Source of the DNA: Ramazzottius varieornatus
Taxonomy: Eukaryota > Tardigrada > Eutardigrada > Parachela > Ramazzottiidae
Assembly: GCA_001949185.1 (NCBI GenBank)
Contig: BDGG01000001.1
Span: 526,485 to 590,484, forward strand
DNA length: 64,000 nt
Reading direction: 5' to 3'
Below the pieces are notes generated by a model that worked only from the letters and a program-made list of their open reading frames with translations, did not search any database and was not told where the DNA came from. Position 1 is the first letter of the stretch. Each line of letters begins with the position of its first letter. The position numbers and the translations under genes are program-made. This document shows positions 1 through 12,599 of this stretch, piece by piece.

Positions 1-9
1 TTGAACCAA

Positions 10-131
10 TGGAAGCTCGGCAAACGCACTCAACAGATTACTATTTCAAGCAGCGCAGGCTTCCAGCCAATAACACGGAAAAAGTGCGCCACTTAGAAAA
101 GCAGTCTTGTCGGGTTTGTTTACCGAGCTCC
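10..131. repeat. RepA foldback copy (TRIP12 intron)
   Basis: Outer block GGAAGCTCGGCAAACGCACT at 10-29; the right arm reads GTGCGCCACTTAGAAAAGCA followed by GTCTTGTCGGGTTTGTTT. The left inner arm is diverged. Confidence 0.7.
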
Positions 132-189
132 TGAATACAATGTTAAAGGCTTTTCGGAAAGGCTAAATGGCATGTGGCTCTCTTTGTAG

Positions 190-3100
190 AATGGTGTTCA
201 ATCAGTGCTGAACTACATCGAATTCTTCACGGACCCAGCAGTCCAGCGTAACGCGCTGCAGATCACGGCCAGCTGTTGCAGCAACCTCAGCGTGGAAGAG
301 TTCGAGTTTGTCCAGCCGGTCCTGCCACTTCTCAGTCAACGCATCAGCCTGGGAACCGACAAGAAGTGTGTAGAGTACACATGTGTCGCTTTCTCCCGAA
401 TAGCCGAGTGCTTCCACAACGATGCGGACAAACTGAGGGAGATTGCCAGCCATGGACTGTTACCAAACATCCAACAGGTAAAAATAACCCAGTTTTCTCC
501 AACTATTTCTGAACGATTTCAACCATTGAATGGATGCTCACAGTCGCGGACAAATCCAACAGAGTTGTTTTCCCAAGTGTCGCAAATTTCCAGAGATATT
601 GGCTGGAAGTGTGCGCCGCATGGAAAAACGGTCTTGTGGAGCTTGCTTTTGGAATTTGGGCATTTTTTCAGCGTTTTTACTGGAAGCGTGCGCCACTTGA
701 GGGAGCGATCTTGCCGAATGTGTTTTGTTTGGTTTCAACTTCCAATTTTCTTTTTTTCAGCTTCTGATGGGATATCCAGCGGCTATCTCCAGTCAGACCT
801 TTATCATGGTCCTGCAGATGCTGACACACATTTGTGTGTCGTGTCCAGATTTGGCGGCTCACTTGCTGGACAGCAGTAAGTGAAGACATCACATTAATAT
901 TTACTTTCAGTCTAGAAGTATCAGCGAAATTTGCCCTTTTTGTCATTCCAGATATTACAGATACGCTTTTCTACCTGCTTACGGGCTCGAGTTTGCATCA
1001 TAACGCGCGGGTGGAGCTGTCGAAGAGCGCAAAGTCACCACAGGAAGGCTACGAGCTGATACGACTTGTCGGGTAATGATTTCCGAAATATCCAAAAGTT
1101 GTCTGAAATTCTCTGGCGATCACGTAAAGGATTTTCTGAGTGACTTTGATTCTTTTTGTAGGGCGTTATTGCCGAGTCTACCAACCGATGGAATATTCGC
1201 TGTGGACGACCTGCTGAAGAAGGTTGGGGCTGGGGAACTGACGGCGAAATGGTTCTGGAAGGATGATGGTAACAACTGGGTGGCTTACACCAACGCGGAA
1301 GCTGGAATTATCGAGGTAAATACCGTTGTTTGCACTTTTAGTATTCCGTGTGTTGAATATTTTTCGTGCTGAAATTTGTAGTGAAAAATGAAGCTACCTT
1401 AAATTTCATATAATTACTTTTGGCAGTTAGCGGGAGAGCGATCGGGCTTTTTCTTGCTTTGCAGAATGCTTTCCGGACTGGGCAAGAGGACGTGATGATC
1501 GATACACCGCAAGCTCAGTACAGCATAGAGTTCAGCGGCATGCACCAGATCAATGAAGATACGGGAACGTCCAGGGAAGTCAAACGGGAAGACATCAAGC
1601 CGTCACAACGAACGTCTCGCGGCGCCGACGTTGTAATCCGTAAGTTTCATCTTTAAATATACAAATAGCAAAATTATTTCCCGGACTGATATTCGGAATC
1701 GATCTGGTCAATATGGTTACCTTTACCAAGTGGCGTACTTTGACAGTCATGTTGCCTGTACCGTGCGCTACTTGGAGAAAAACAATCTTGTCGTGCTTGT
1801 CGTTTTTTCCAGGTGGCGCTTGTTTCAAGTATTTCTGTTCGAAAGTGTGCGTCACTTGAAGAAACGATTGTACCGAGTGTTTTTCATTCCATGAAAGGAA
1901 CAAAACGCTGCTTTCCTTTGCAGAGTCGAAAGACCCGAATGTGGCGACGTTCATCTCGTCCATCTTCAGTGTGCTGTACGAGGTGTACTGCACGTCGGCC
2001 GGGACCGCCATTCGTCACAAGTGCTCGGAAGCACTTTTGAAGATGGTGTACCACTCCAGCCCCGAACTCCTCTACTCTGTGATGATTAATTTGCCCATTT
2101 CCAGGTAGGAAAATACCACTTCAAACGTGTTACATTTCGACAGGCGATGTGGTACTTTCTGCAGCAATATCGCCAGCAATCTGGCTACCAGTGATGTCAA
2201 GTCTGTGATATACGCTGTCCAGCTGTCGGATACTCTCATGCAGAAGCTGCCCAAGATTTTCTCCGACCATTTCCGACGCGAAGGTTCGTACCGCTTTCCG
2301 TTCTTTGGATAGTTCTAGTTCGGGGAACGAATTTACCCAGATCGTTTTCCCGAGTGGCGCACGCACATGGGTAACAGCGATCTAGACGTGCGCCTCTTAA
2401 GCTGAAGATCTGGGCGAATTAATTTGTCGGCCCCCATTCGTGGATTTTTCGTCCTACTGAAAATTCCCCACGGAAAAGAATTTCCTGTTCTTTATACTTT
2501 CTAAATCTTTTAACACCAGAATGTCTCTCCGTTCTCAAATAATCAAATTCGGAATATATGAATAATTTATTTCCACTTTTCGGTGTGAGCAGAATTGTTA
2601 TTTGTAACTGGATTTTCTTCGAATGATCTGTAGAATGGAAAAGCCAACCCGGTAAAGGCGATCAAACTGGCAAGTTTCTGCTGTTTTTCAGGTGTAGTGT
2701 TCCAGATGAACTTGTGTGCCAAAGGTGAGAGCGTCCTCTTTAAGCACCAAGCCGAACCTTCGGTTCTTCCCGCCGAAGAGCGTCCAGCTGCCACTATGAC
2801 ACTGGACAACTCTTCTGCCAACTCCGCACCATCATCCTCTTCTAACGTGGAGCCGACAGCCAGCAGCAACGAAACGTCGCAAAATCGGAAGGCAGCAGCC
2901 ACCACGCGACGCCAGTCACACCGTCGACAGCAACTCAGTCAACCACCACCGGCCACTACACGCCGACGACACAATGCCGGGACAGGCAGCAGCTCTAATC
3001 CACCGTCCTCTTCGAACAATGAAGGAGGAAGCGGTGATGTTGCGAGTGGTGAAAGCTCGGGAACGAGCGCGGCCTCGACGCTGAACAAGATGGCCAGTCG

Positions 3101-6100
3101 GATCGCTGTGGAAGGCCGAGCCATGTTGGATCGACTATCGTCTTTGACGTAAGAACAGAATAACTCGAAAAAGTATCTTTAAAAAATTCTTCTAGAGACA
3201 AAATATTTTCAAATGATTAGGATTTCGGCAAATAACGTCGTCGAGGTTGTTCTCTCAAGTGGCACATATTTTCATTGTTACTGGTCTACAGCGTGCGCCA
3301 CTTGAAAAACTCAACAGGGTTATTTCCCTAGTGGCGCCACGATCTCAGTCAGTAACACTGAAAAACGTGCGCCACTCGTAAAAATAGCGCTGAGGAGTTT
3401 GTTTTTCAAAGTCTAAAATGAAATGTCATAATCTTTTCCGAAAACTTCTGCAGAGAGATTTGCCTAGTAGTCTTCTGGAAGGAAACTTCAGTGAGTGCAT
3501 TTCATCATCGGATAAAAAAGTTTTGAGGATTTATTTAGGCCTTTTGAAGTTGAGAAGAAAATCGAGAGGGAATTTGATTTTCTGCAAAAGTTTTGCTCTT
3601 TTACGGGATGAAAAATTTGAATTTCGGGTTGGGCTGGTTTGATATTCATCGGTGTTTTTGCTTGCAGCGGTAATGGGCAAGGTGGATCGGCTAGTGGTCC
3701 AGCCACTCCGCAAAGCGCTGCGGCTGGACAGGCGGTCTACCGACAACAAGCTGCGGAGTGGATCAAGACACACGCGGCAAAGTTCTTGGCCGAACACTTT
3801 GCGGCCCTCAACAGTAGTCAGTCGGGATCTTCAGCACAGCTAATGGCGGCTGTTGACAAGCTCAAGAGCGAGAAGGAAGTTTCCGCACTCAAAGAAATCC
3901 GCGAGGTGTGTTTTCGGCTGTGAAAAATCTATTTTTGGGGGATATATTGAGTGGCACGTTGTAGAAATCAGGGTTTTTTGTCTGTTGTTCAGCAGGCGGC
4001 TTTATTGTTTTGTACTTGTGGTGGTTCAAACGTTTCATTTGCTGTGTTCCGGCAGGTTATTTTGGACGGTCATGTCTCACCCTTCGAGGTGATTCACAGT
4101 AACCTCATTGGCACGCTTCTGCGTTATTTGACGGAGAATGAGTGGCTGGGAGAGGGTGAGACACCGTCGGCAGGAACGGTGGTAGTCAAGCGAGCTAAAC
4201 GCAAGGCCCGCTGTGAGCCGAAGGGTACTTCGCGCCACCTGCGTCTCCTTCGCTTCATGCACATTTTCTTTCACTGTCCGGCCGAACACGAAGTGCTGAA
4301 CAATTTCATCGATGTCTTTGACGTGTCCAACAGCATCGACTCGGTGCCGGCCTTCAAAGCGCTGGTGGCCAAACTCAACGCCTGTGTCAACCAACTGGAA
4401 CAGTTTCCCGTCAGGCTGACGGACTTGACGACTAGCGGCCTGGGAGGAATAGGAACTAGCGGTAGGGGCCAACTTTTTGACTAACTGGGAGGTTGGCGGG
4501 CAAACACGACAACGCCGTTTTTCCAAGTGGCGCACGGCTCCAATGCGTTTGGCTGGTAGCGTGCGCTGGTTGGAAAAACGATCTTGTCGAGTTTGTTTGC
4601 GCTGACCACACGAAGTGAGTTCTGGCCGAGTTGTTGCTTATTGTAGGGGGAAGACATCCGATCATGCGAGTCTTCTCGCAGAGTCAGCTCAAGTGTCAGT
4701 TGAGTCGTCATCCAGAATGTCCAGGTATCCGACAATGGCGAGGTGGCATGGTCAGGGTTGAGCCGCTGGCTCCGGTGTACACGATTGAACGCTACTTGGT
4801 GGCTAGAGGATGTGCCAGACCGGCGACTGCCGAAGAGAACGCTCTGGACACCGACGAGGTAAATACATAGCTAATGTGCTTTCGATTGGGATTTCGACTT
4901 TAATAATTTTCGCGTTTTTTCCAGGTCTCGGATGAAGATGAGTTGGACGCCATGTCGATGGCTGCCGAAGCTGGACGAGTGAATGGGCGCTACCGTCTGG
5001 AGCTTCTCTACAACAACAACGTCCTGCCCTACAACTGGAGCTTATACCAGTGCATTCGTCACTTCTCCAGAGGCGCCGAAGAAGCGGAAGGCGACTCGGA
5101 CTACCACACCGGTCAACTGGCCCTCTTCACCAACACTCACACCATCCACTATCGACTCAACGGCGAAGAAAACGTCAGTCATGGAAGCAGTGAAGACACC
5201 TCACAAGGTAATCATTCTGTTCCACACCTCGAACGACACTCTCTGAACTTTGTCAGATTTTTTAAAAGGGCTTACTGAGTATGACGGTCATGGATGGAAA
5301 TCAGGGTGGTCTGTCAGTTAGCTGTCAGGTCGTCCGGCCTACGATACCGGCGTGATTCCTATTGTGCAATCCACTTTGTATCTGCACCTGACATCAGCCA
5401 TTACAAACTGTGTTTTCTATTGGTAGCGTATGATATTGGATATTATTAGTGTCTACAGCAGGTTTTGAGGTCGTGTATGAATTTCCGTCTTGTTTCTTAG
5501 GAGTGAAGGGTTCAGTGAAGACGGAGAAAGAAGAGAAGCAGCGTTCGGCCTACGATACCGGCGTGATTCCTGTTGTGGAATCGACTTTGGATCTGCACCT
5601 GACATCAGCCATTCCAGACTATGTGACGGTCCGGGATCCTTCACTGGAAGGCCTGACGCTGCTGCGTGTGCTGCATGGCCTGAACCTGCACTGGTCAGAG
5701 CTGTATCAGCCACAGGCCAAGGTCATGCCGCGACTAACGGACCTGGACTTCCACAACGCCAAGCTGGTGACCAAGATGAACAGGCAACTGCAGGACCCCA
5801 TGATGATCCTTACCGGCCAGATTCCCTTCTGGCTGCAGCAAGTACCAGTCTACGCACCCTTCCTCTTCCCCTTTGAACCGCGCCTACAGTTGTTCTTCGT
5901 AACGGCTTTCGACAAAGACCGGTAATTTATTTTCTGGATATCGTTCACCGTCGTCAAAATGGAATCTATCAAAAACCACAAAATTGATTGATAAAATATA
6001 TACCAACAAATTCCGGATACAAAAATGAATTCCCGAGAGGAGAGAGAAGGAGAAGAGAGTTTGATAGCGGAATCGGTGAAAGCGTGGAAAATTTTGAAAA

Positions 6101-8705
6101 AGAACTGCAGAGAAGAACTCATTTCGTGCATTTTTCCGCTGAATACTTACTTTTTTCTGGTGGTTTTTTGCAGGGCGATGCAAAGGCTGCTGGATACGAA
6201 TCCAGAGCTAGCGGCTAATCGGACCGCTAACCAAGCCAGCCAGAGCTCAAGCCAGATTGACCATATGACGCCTCGGATCGAGCGCAAGAAGGAGACGGTG
6301 ACGAGGAAGAACTTGCTGATGCAGACACAGAGCATCATGGACATGCACGCCCAGTCCCGCAAGTCGCTGGAAATTCAGTACCATGAAGAAGTGGGAACGG
6401 GCCTGGGACCGACGCTGGAGTTTTACTCCATGGTGTCCAAGTACGTCAAAGCACCGAAGAAAATTAAATTTTGATGAATTAATTGGAAGTAAGTGTGAGA
6501 AATGTCAATGAAATTTAACCAGCGTTTGTTTTTTCGTCTTCAGGGAGTTTCAGAAGAGGGAGTTGGGACTGTGGCATTCGGCGTCGGACCACAAGACAAC
6601 TGGCGCTTACGTCTACGCTCCTTGTGGACTATTCCCAAAGCCCATGCCCAGCCATACGTCGAAAGCTCGAGTTGCCGAGGTTGAGGGAAAGTTTCGTCTG
6701 TTGGGCAAGTTCATGGCCAAAGCGCTGACGGACTTTAGAATGGTGAGAAAGGCTTTATTCAAATCTTTGCGAAAACTGCGCACTGAAGTTTGTTCGGTTG
6801 TGTTTCGAATGCTCTCAAATTTTATTTTTCTGCTTCTTCGGAAATTCACAAATGTCGTTGCGGTTTTTTTGGACTATCTGTAGCATAATTGTTTCTTTGA
6901 GAAATTTCGGATAATAATATTGATTGGTGTTTTGTTATCTCAGATTGATATCAGCTGCAGTCCCGTCTTCTACAAGTGGTTACTGGGGCAAGAAAGTCAT
7001 CTGGGCTTGACTGATTTGGCTCACATCGACGCGGAGATTTTCAAGCAGGTGGAGAAGCTATACAGGATTGCCCGCAAGAAGAAGTGGTCAGATGCCAACT
7101 CGGAGGTAGGTGGAAGCTCGGCAAAGGAACTCGACCAGAGTGTTGCCCCGAGTGACGCAGGTCCTCAGTGTTATTGCCTGGTGGCGTGCGCCACTTGGGA
7201 AAAACAAGCTGGCCAAGTTGTTCACGTCGGTCAGAATTGCTCTTTAACGTTCTGGCAGAGTGATGAAAGAGCTTTTGGGGTTGAATAAGATGAGTACGAA
7301 CGAGGAAACTGAGTGTTTCTCTTTGGCAGGTGGGCGATACCAAGTTGGAGTGTGACGACGACGAAGTGTTGTACGATGGAGTGACGGTGGAAGACATGTG
7401 CTTGACGCATGTCTTGCCCGGCTATGAAGACATCGAACTGTGCCGTGGCGGAAGGGATAAAGTGGTGACGTTGGACAACCTGGAGAGCTACATCAATGTA
7501 AGGCGAATTCCTTTCCCAATTCCAAAAACAGACAGGAGGAGAATCGGTAAAAAACTCGGAAAATATCCCGAAAAAATGCATTCAAATTCTTAGTTTTAAA
7601 AAACATGCATGAAAATACGAACAAACTCAAGCCAGAAAAATGTCCTGTAGTTACGGAAAGTAGCCTGGATTTTGTTTTATTAGATGGTGGTGTATTTCTA
7701 CTTGCGTGATGGGGTGCATCGGCAACTGGAGGCCTTCCGCGAAGCCTTCGACTCTGTGATACGAGTCAAGCATCTGCAGCTGTTCCGCGCCGAAGAGCTG
7801 GACGCGGTCTTCTGCGGCCATGGCGATCACCTGACCGAAGGTTGGGACGTCCAGACATTGCGCGACACGTGCCGTCCCGACCACGGCTTCACCGTCGAAA
7901 GCCGAGCTATCCAGTGGCTCTTCAGTATTCTCTCGAAGTACAACGCGGAAGAACGACGAAACTTTGTCCAGTTTGTGACAGGCTCGCCCAAACTCCCTGT
8001 TGGAGGTAATAGAATGCAGAATTTCGTGGTATCGACGGTTAGAGTAGAAGTCGGGGTCAGGACAAAGCCATTCTAGCAGGGGAACAGGCCCTGACACTAG
8101 TCATAAAACTGGTCTCTATCGCAAATAGTTGGGGAAGCAGCCAGGCATTGTATGGGTCTTTCTGTGTGAGAAAAGATTTGGGGACAGGTAAAGCGACGCT
8201 GATAAAGAGTGGGGAGACCAGGTTTCTACTCCTGGACGGACACGCATTTGGCACAAGTGCTAGAACGGCGTTGGTGTGGATGCCAATATCCGTTTAGGCG
8301 AAACCCTCGGTTTCTATTCATGGATAGAAGTCAGGGTAGTTGTAACCGGAGCTGCGGACAGTAGTGCCATGGTTTCTATTGGGTTGGTCCATATTGTGTA
8401 TATGTTACGTCTGGGTAGAAACCGAGGCGGCTGGGCGATACGGGTAATGGTTCGGATACTTGGTTTTTGTTTGAGATAGACAACGGTTAATTTAAACCGT
8501 GTTTTCAGGTTTCAAAGCGCTGAATCCACCCTTTACGGTGGTGAAGAAGGTTGTGGGAGAAAGCCAGAAGCCGGACCAGTTCCTGCCATCTGTGATGACG
8601 TGTGTCAACTACCTGAAGCTGCCCGACTACTCGTCGGTGGAGATCATGAAGAAGCAGATTCAGATGGCTTGCAAGGAAGGCCAGCATTCGTTCCACCTGT
8701 CCTAA
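190..8705 (+). CDS. TRIP12: TRIP12-type HECT E3 ubiquitin-protein ligase (5'-partial, 19 exons)
   Basis: Exons: 190-477, 761-875, 952-1072, 1162-1315, 1465-1639, 1924-2104, 2144-2283, 2692-3148, 3668-3905, 4056-4461, 4647-4858, 4925-5207, 5501-5921, 6174-6440, 6544-6742, 6944-7105, 7330-7497, 7684-8005, 8509-8705. All have GT-AG borders and join in frame to 1501 codons. The start lies upstream of the window; human TRIP12 is about 2000 aa. In order, the product shows ARM-like helices ([15 protein letters not shown]), a WWE domain split by an intron at 1315/1465 (residues about 180-265, with [12 protein letters not shown] and [10 protein letters not shown]), more ARM helices ([17 protein letters not shown]), a Ser/Arg-rich linker, and a C-terminal HECT domain (about 1110-1501). 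The catalytic HECT cysteine is residue 1468 (codon 8601-8603) in [17 protein letters not shown]. By family knowledge this nuclear E3 ubiquitinates proteins in the ubiquitin-fusion-degradation and DNA-damage pathways. Many introns carry RepA foldback repeats. No AATAAA was found close downstream. Confidence 0.95.
549..745. repeat. RepA foldback copies (TRIP12 intron)
   Basis: A complete palindromic unit (left TTTTCCCAAGTGTCGCAAAT, right GTGTGCGCCGCATGGAAAAA) is followed by a second right arm (GAAGCGTGCGCCACTTGAGG). Confidence 0.75.
1698..1890. repeat. RepA foldback copies (TRIP12 intron)
   Basis: Left arm ACCAAGTGGCGTACTTTGAC and right arm ACCGTGCGCTACTTGGAGAA, then a further right arm GTGTGCGTCACTTGAAGAAA with flanking GATTGTACCGAGTG. 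Confidence 0.7.
2310..2400. repeat. RepA partial copy (TRIP12 intron)
   Basis: Left arm CAGATCGTTTTCCCGAGTGG then CGCACGCACATGGG; the right arm is truncated. Confidence 0.6.
3235..3405. repeat. Two RepA copies (TRIP12 intron)
   Basis: First: TCTCAAGTGGCACATATTTT with AGCGTGCGCCACTTGAAAAA. Second: TTCCCTAGTGGCGCCACGAT with ACGTGCGCCACTCGTAAAAA and GAGTTTGTTTTT. Confidence 0.7.
4480..4612. repeat. RepA foldback copy, nearly full length (TRIP12 intron)
   Basis: Left arm CCGTTTTTCCAAGTGGCGCA; loop with CTCCAATGCGTTTGGCTGG; right arm AGCGTGCGCTGGTTGGAAAA then ACGATCTTGTCGAGTTTGTT. It fills most of the 185-nt intron. Confidence 0.85.
5331..5412 (+). pseudogene. Partial duplicate of a TRIP12 exon inside the preceding intron
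   Basis: This stretch matches the coding sequence at 5542-5623 at a constant offset of 211 nt with only about six or seven substitutions in 82 positions. It lies in the intron between exons 5208 and 5500. It stays open across the copied part, reading [10 protein letters not shown] as in the exon, but has no adjacent strong splice sites and runs to a stop soon after. It is best read as a small local tandem duplication now decaying. It could be a cryptic exon, which transcript data would settle. Confidence 0.8.
7106..7232. repeat. RepA foldback copy (TRIP12 intron)
   Basis: Outer block GGAAGCTCGGCAAAGGAACT starts a few bases after the splice donor; right arm GGCGTGCGCCACTTGGGAAA then AACAAGCTGGCCAAGTTGTT. 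Confidence 0.8.
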
Positions 8706-10264
8706 TTGTGTGTCGTAAAACTGTTCTTTGATGGGTTTCCTCTTGGAAAGCTGTGTTTCTTCTTACTCTTAGCATTAGTTGTTGCGCCTGGTCAGCGCTG
8801 TCAGTGATCACCCTGTGATGCCGGGGTTAGCTTTTTTCGTCTCTTCTTCATAGTAGATGGCTTTCCTCTTGTCGACTTCTGACGAAGAGCAGCCGATAGT
8901 GTAGTAATCATTACAACGAGTTTCTAGTTTTTTCCGGCTGTGTGTACTTGATGAAGAGTCGGGTTATAAATCAATATGTCTCAACAAAGTACTACGACGC
9001 GCTCAGCTTCATATTGATCCCGTTCAAATTTTGATCGTGCCTGGTGTCCAACACTGCATGTACAGGATTTTTCCGCCAAGTGACCACCACCCCGTAATCT
9101 TGATGGCGCTCGCGACTGAATGTATTGTTGTTCTCCTAACTATTTTTCTTTTACTGTGTCTTCCTTTTGATACCTTTCAAAAATAACTCGGACAGAAAGA
9201 CGTTTTGTAGGAAGTCGAAATTTTGTCCAACACTGGGGAAGGTGCAGTCACGTAGCTGCTCCGGAGTGAACTTTTTGCCCATTCTCTCTACGCAGAAAAA
9301 AACTTCTTGCTTCTGTGCACTTTTGAGTTGGAAATACTTATTGAAATTGTTAGACTGTGGTCTGAATTTCCGACGAAATATTGTGTTTTATCGTAGCACT
9401 TGTCGATTGAATCATACAACAACTTTAATGGAATCGTGCCGAAAAATGGAATGGACAATTGTGAACAAGAATTTTTGAAACCGGCTAGGTCTTTTTTCGA
9501 CAAGTAGAAGCATGAAAGGATAGCCAAATAGAAGCATAAAAGGATAGCCAAATCCATGAGTCGTGCGAATCAGAAAACTGGCTGGGATAGGCTGAGCTAA
9601 ACTGGGGTACGTGTACGGGAAAACTTTTCGTGAAAACTGAGTTCGTGTGAATCAGCAACTTTTTCAGGCTTTGAGGGAATTTCGTAAGCACTTCTTCCAG
9701 CTTTCCGACTAGGTCCCTCGGTCTCGACCGTAATCATAATTCGTAAAAGGACTGAGCTACAACGGAAAGTGGTTGAATGTGAAAGCTGAAAGAGTTCTTG
9801 GATCGGAAGGCGAGTTAAAATGTCACGAGAAGTGGTTTCTCGGTACAACGGACAAATCTGACGGTATCAATTCATTCGCCAGATAAGTCTGACATTCTTT
9901 TGAACTTTCTTACTCTTGAATACGGACCTAAATAGTTGTGAGCCCATTGAAGGTGAATCAAGGATGAATACTGACACATGCAGTTGCAGAGACCCCGGTT
10001 TGTTGGAGGCAAAAAGTTTTCCTCACCGGAAGTACATTTCAGTCAACTTTCCCAACCCACGTCTTAATGCACGCAAACGAGCTTTGTCTCAGCGAAAGCA
10101 GTTACATGAAATACGACCGAAAGGCAAACGAGCAGTCTGATTTTTTTCTACGCCAAAGTTCTAAGCGGTAGTCACTTGGCGGAACAACCTGTACGTGTCG
10201 GCAGATATCCCATTTAAGTTCTTTAAATGGTGTTAGTCAGTTACGATGTGAAGTTAACATCATG
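8706..10264. other. Intergenic region between TRIP12 and the sulfotransferase (tail to tail)
   Basis: No convincing gene is seen. The open frames here are short, lack splice signals and have atypical composition. It includes the 3' UTRs of both convergent genes and a small tandem duplication near 9508-9556, where a unit with AAAGGATAGCCAAAT occurs twice. Confidence 0.5.
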
Positions 10265-11794
10265 TTACTCGCAGCGGAAACGAAAGCCCTCTAAGTCACT
10301 AGCCACTTTGTGTTCCTCCTTCTTGATCCATCGGTCCACTGCTTCATTCAGCTCGATGGTGAAATGCTTCTTCCAGTTGCCGTACGTACCTGAGATGGAA
10401 AATAGTTATGGTCGAGGACAGTTATGATTTGATGTTGCAGCGGTACTACATTATCTTTCTGAATGGAGTGTATTCTGACCTGACCGAATGAAGGGCGAAG
10501 CGGAGTGGTCCAGCTGGGCGTGAGTCGTCTTGTTCACCTTCTTGTTCTTTCGCATGGAGTCGAACGAGCAAAGGCTGACGATGTTGTCCAGCTGCTCATC
10601 GGTCAAGTTCTTGCCCAAGAACTTTGCCACATGATCAATGGTCGCCCGGCAGTTCTGAAAACAGAGCTGGTACGAAAACGTCGGTTCACGTGCCATATTC
10701 GAGAATACTCTCTCCTTCAATGTCAGCCACAGAAGAGTTCGGCTACGTACGCACCATCAAAGTGTCTTCGTAGGTCAGGAAGAGGATGTTGTCACGGTCT
10801 CGATGCTTCCAGAACGACGCCACCTGCGATTGAAATGTGTCAACGTGGCTGCGACAGCTGTCGATGTGCCGCAGTAAAACATCGAGCTGAATAAGGTGCA
10901 GCAAAGCTTACGTACATGTTTGTGGAAGGGTGTGTATGGAGCCTTGTCGTTGATGTAAGACATGGCGATATCTTCCAAAGTTCCCGAGAAGGCGAAAGGT
11001 TTCAGCGACGAGAAGAAAAAGTAGGTGGATACAATGACATCTTTCGGGTTGCCCGCCACATAGATTATCTGCTAAAAATATCTCATACAGCGGAAAGGAG
11101 ATATACTGGTGAAGGGTTGGCCTTTCATCGTATCTGTGTACCTTTGCCTTCTCCAAGATGGATTTCGGAACAGCTTCATACCCAAGATGGGTGGCGTAGA
11201 AGCGCGGTCGTGGCTGTTGTTTAACCTTGTCAACGGTGCGCGTGCCAATCGGGGCGTCAGGTCGATCAGTAAACTCCAGGTAGGTGTCCACATCCGGCAA
11301 CACCTTGCCATCGAAAGCCATGCAAGCTGGATCGCCGTCGTGGCGGATCATGTGGATGATGGCGCGGAACATATTCCTTCCTGCCGAGCATAGGGCGGAA
11401 TTAAGGCCTGTTGGGCAGCCACTGTTGCCTCAAAGGACCGATGAGCTGAGGCTTATGTATGCCTACCTGCTTTCAGGAAGGAAATCAAGCATACGTCGTC
11501 CTCGTAGGCTTCAAACGTGTCCACATCCGTCAGGCTTTCGTAGTATGGATAGTTAACCATCGTTCCCTTGTGGAAGACCCTACAATCCAATAAAGTTTCA
11601 TCATCTTTCCTTGACACTCCAAAATTGGGTATGGTTGGGAGGTAAAATACACAGCGGACGTCTTACAAGAAATCGGGATCCTGGTAGGTGTAGTCGAACT
11701 TGGTGCCGTCGACCATGACGGGAGTTCCGGGACGCGAACTGCGGGGACTGTCGTTGCCATTGAGTAAGTTGTTGAAGCTTGGGCTAGAATTCAT
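10265..11794 (-). CDS. Cytosolic sulfotransferase (SULT1-like), 7 exons
   Basis: Exons in + coordinates, read right to left: 11794-11667, 11579-11467, 11380-11142, 11068-10916, 10823-10755, 10654-10480, 10389-10265. All have GT-AG borders and join to 334 codons (333 aa). The family transfers sulfate from PAPS to hydroxyls or amines of small molecules in the cytosol. Evidence: RPRFYATHLGYEAVPKSIL holds the catalytic-base His of the KTHLP motif; VAGNPKDVIVSTYFFF matches the 3'-phosphate motif VARNAKDVAVSYYHF; ILFLTYEDTL and SPFIRSGTYGNWKKHFT match the C-terminal PAPS/dimer region. The N terminus is about 40 residues longer than SULT1, with a Ser/Pro/Asn-rich stretch. Oddities: the PSB loop reads FLKAGRNMFRAI where the family has YPKSGTTW, and the Arg of VARN is Gly. 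Activity is therefore uncertain. The start was chosen as the only good Met upstream of the conserved body. Confidence 0.9.
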
Positions 11795-11911
11795 GGTTCC
11801 ACGGAAAGCAGACGGGCTTTGGGTACTTCAAAAGAGACAAAGCCGACGGACGGAGAAGAAACAAAAACAACTTGTTGGATGTGAGCGGAAGAAATACCGG
11901 ATTTTGAGACT

Positions 11912-11923
11912 GTTATATAAATA
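11912..11923 (-). promoter_or_regulatory. Possible TATA box of the sulfotransferase gene
   Basis: The minus strand reads ATTTATATAAC about 120 nt upstream of the proposed ATG at 11794. Position and sequence fit a TATA element, but no transcription start has been measured and AT-rich matches are common. Confidence 0.35.
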
Positions 11924-12599
11924 GTAGATTCGCCTTGCATTTATACCATTTGGAAAAGAGGTTGACTGTTACGTCCGAAATGTCTTGATGCCAACGTTTC
12001 CATGAATATTTTGACTGCTAATCAGCCGGCATTGAACCTTAGTGTAACGAGAGGAACAAGCGATAATTAAAAAACTCTTGCAACTTGCTTGTTCTTGAAT
12101 TATACAGTAGCACCGTCAGGAGGTAGTCAGTGCTTGTCAAATGGAAAAATAACTTGGTTCCTCCACAGGGCTGTGCACTCGAACTTTTAAACCGTAGACT
12201 GAACGAAAACCCAAAGCCCTACAGGGCACACACTTTAGCCAGTGCGCAGCGCCCTCTGCGGAGGCTAGCTGGAGCAAAGGGGATTGTACGAGAAGAAAAA
12301 AGGCGCCATGACGTCTAGCAGAGTCTGCCGATACGTTGCCCTCTTTTTAGACCACAAGTCTGATTAGCTTTGCGCAATTGATACATTATGCCGCAGGTTC
12401 TTTCATTACGGGCGATTTCCTCGAGTATCTAATTCCAAATTTATTATTGCATGTGAGTGCAAAGGGGTGAACCAGTGCCATGTATTGCTGCAGAGATTCT
12501 CAAAGATCCACTCTTTAGCCCTAGTCCTGGTCAGTTGCTCACTCTTGGCGCTTTTAAGAACTACTTGTTAAACTTTAAATTTTCAAACCTGAAGCGGTG

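Noticed and set aside
205-879. 224-codon frame reading through TRIP12 exon 1 into the intron
   Set aside because: Only 190-477 matches TRIP12; the continuation is intron carrying RepA, and the next exon joins from 761.
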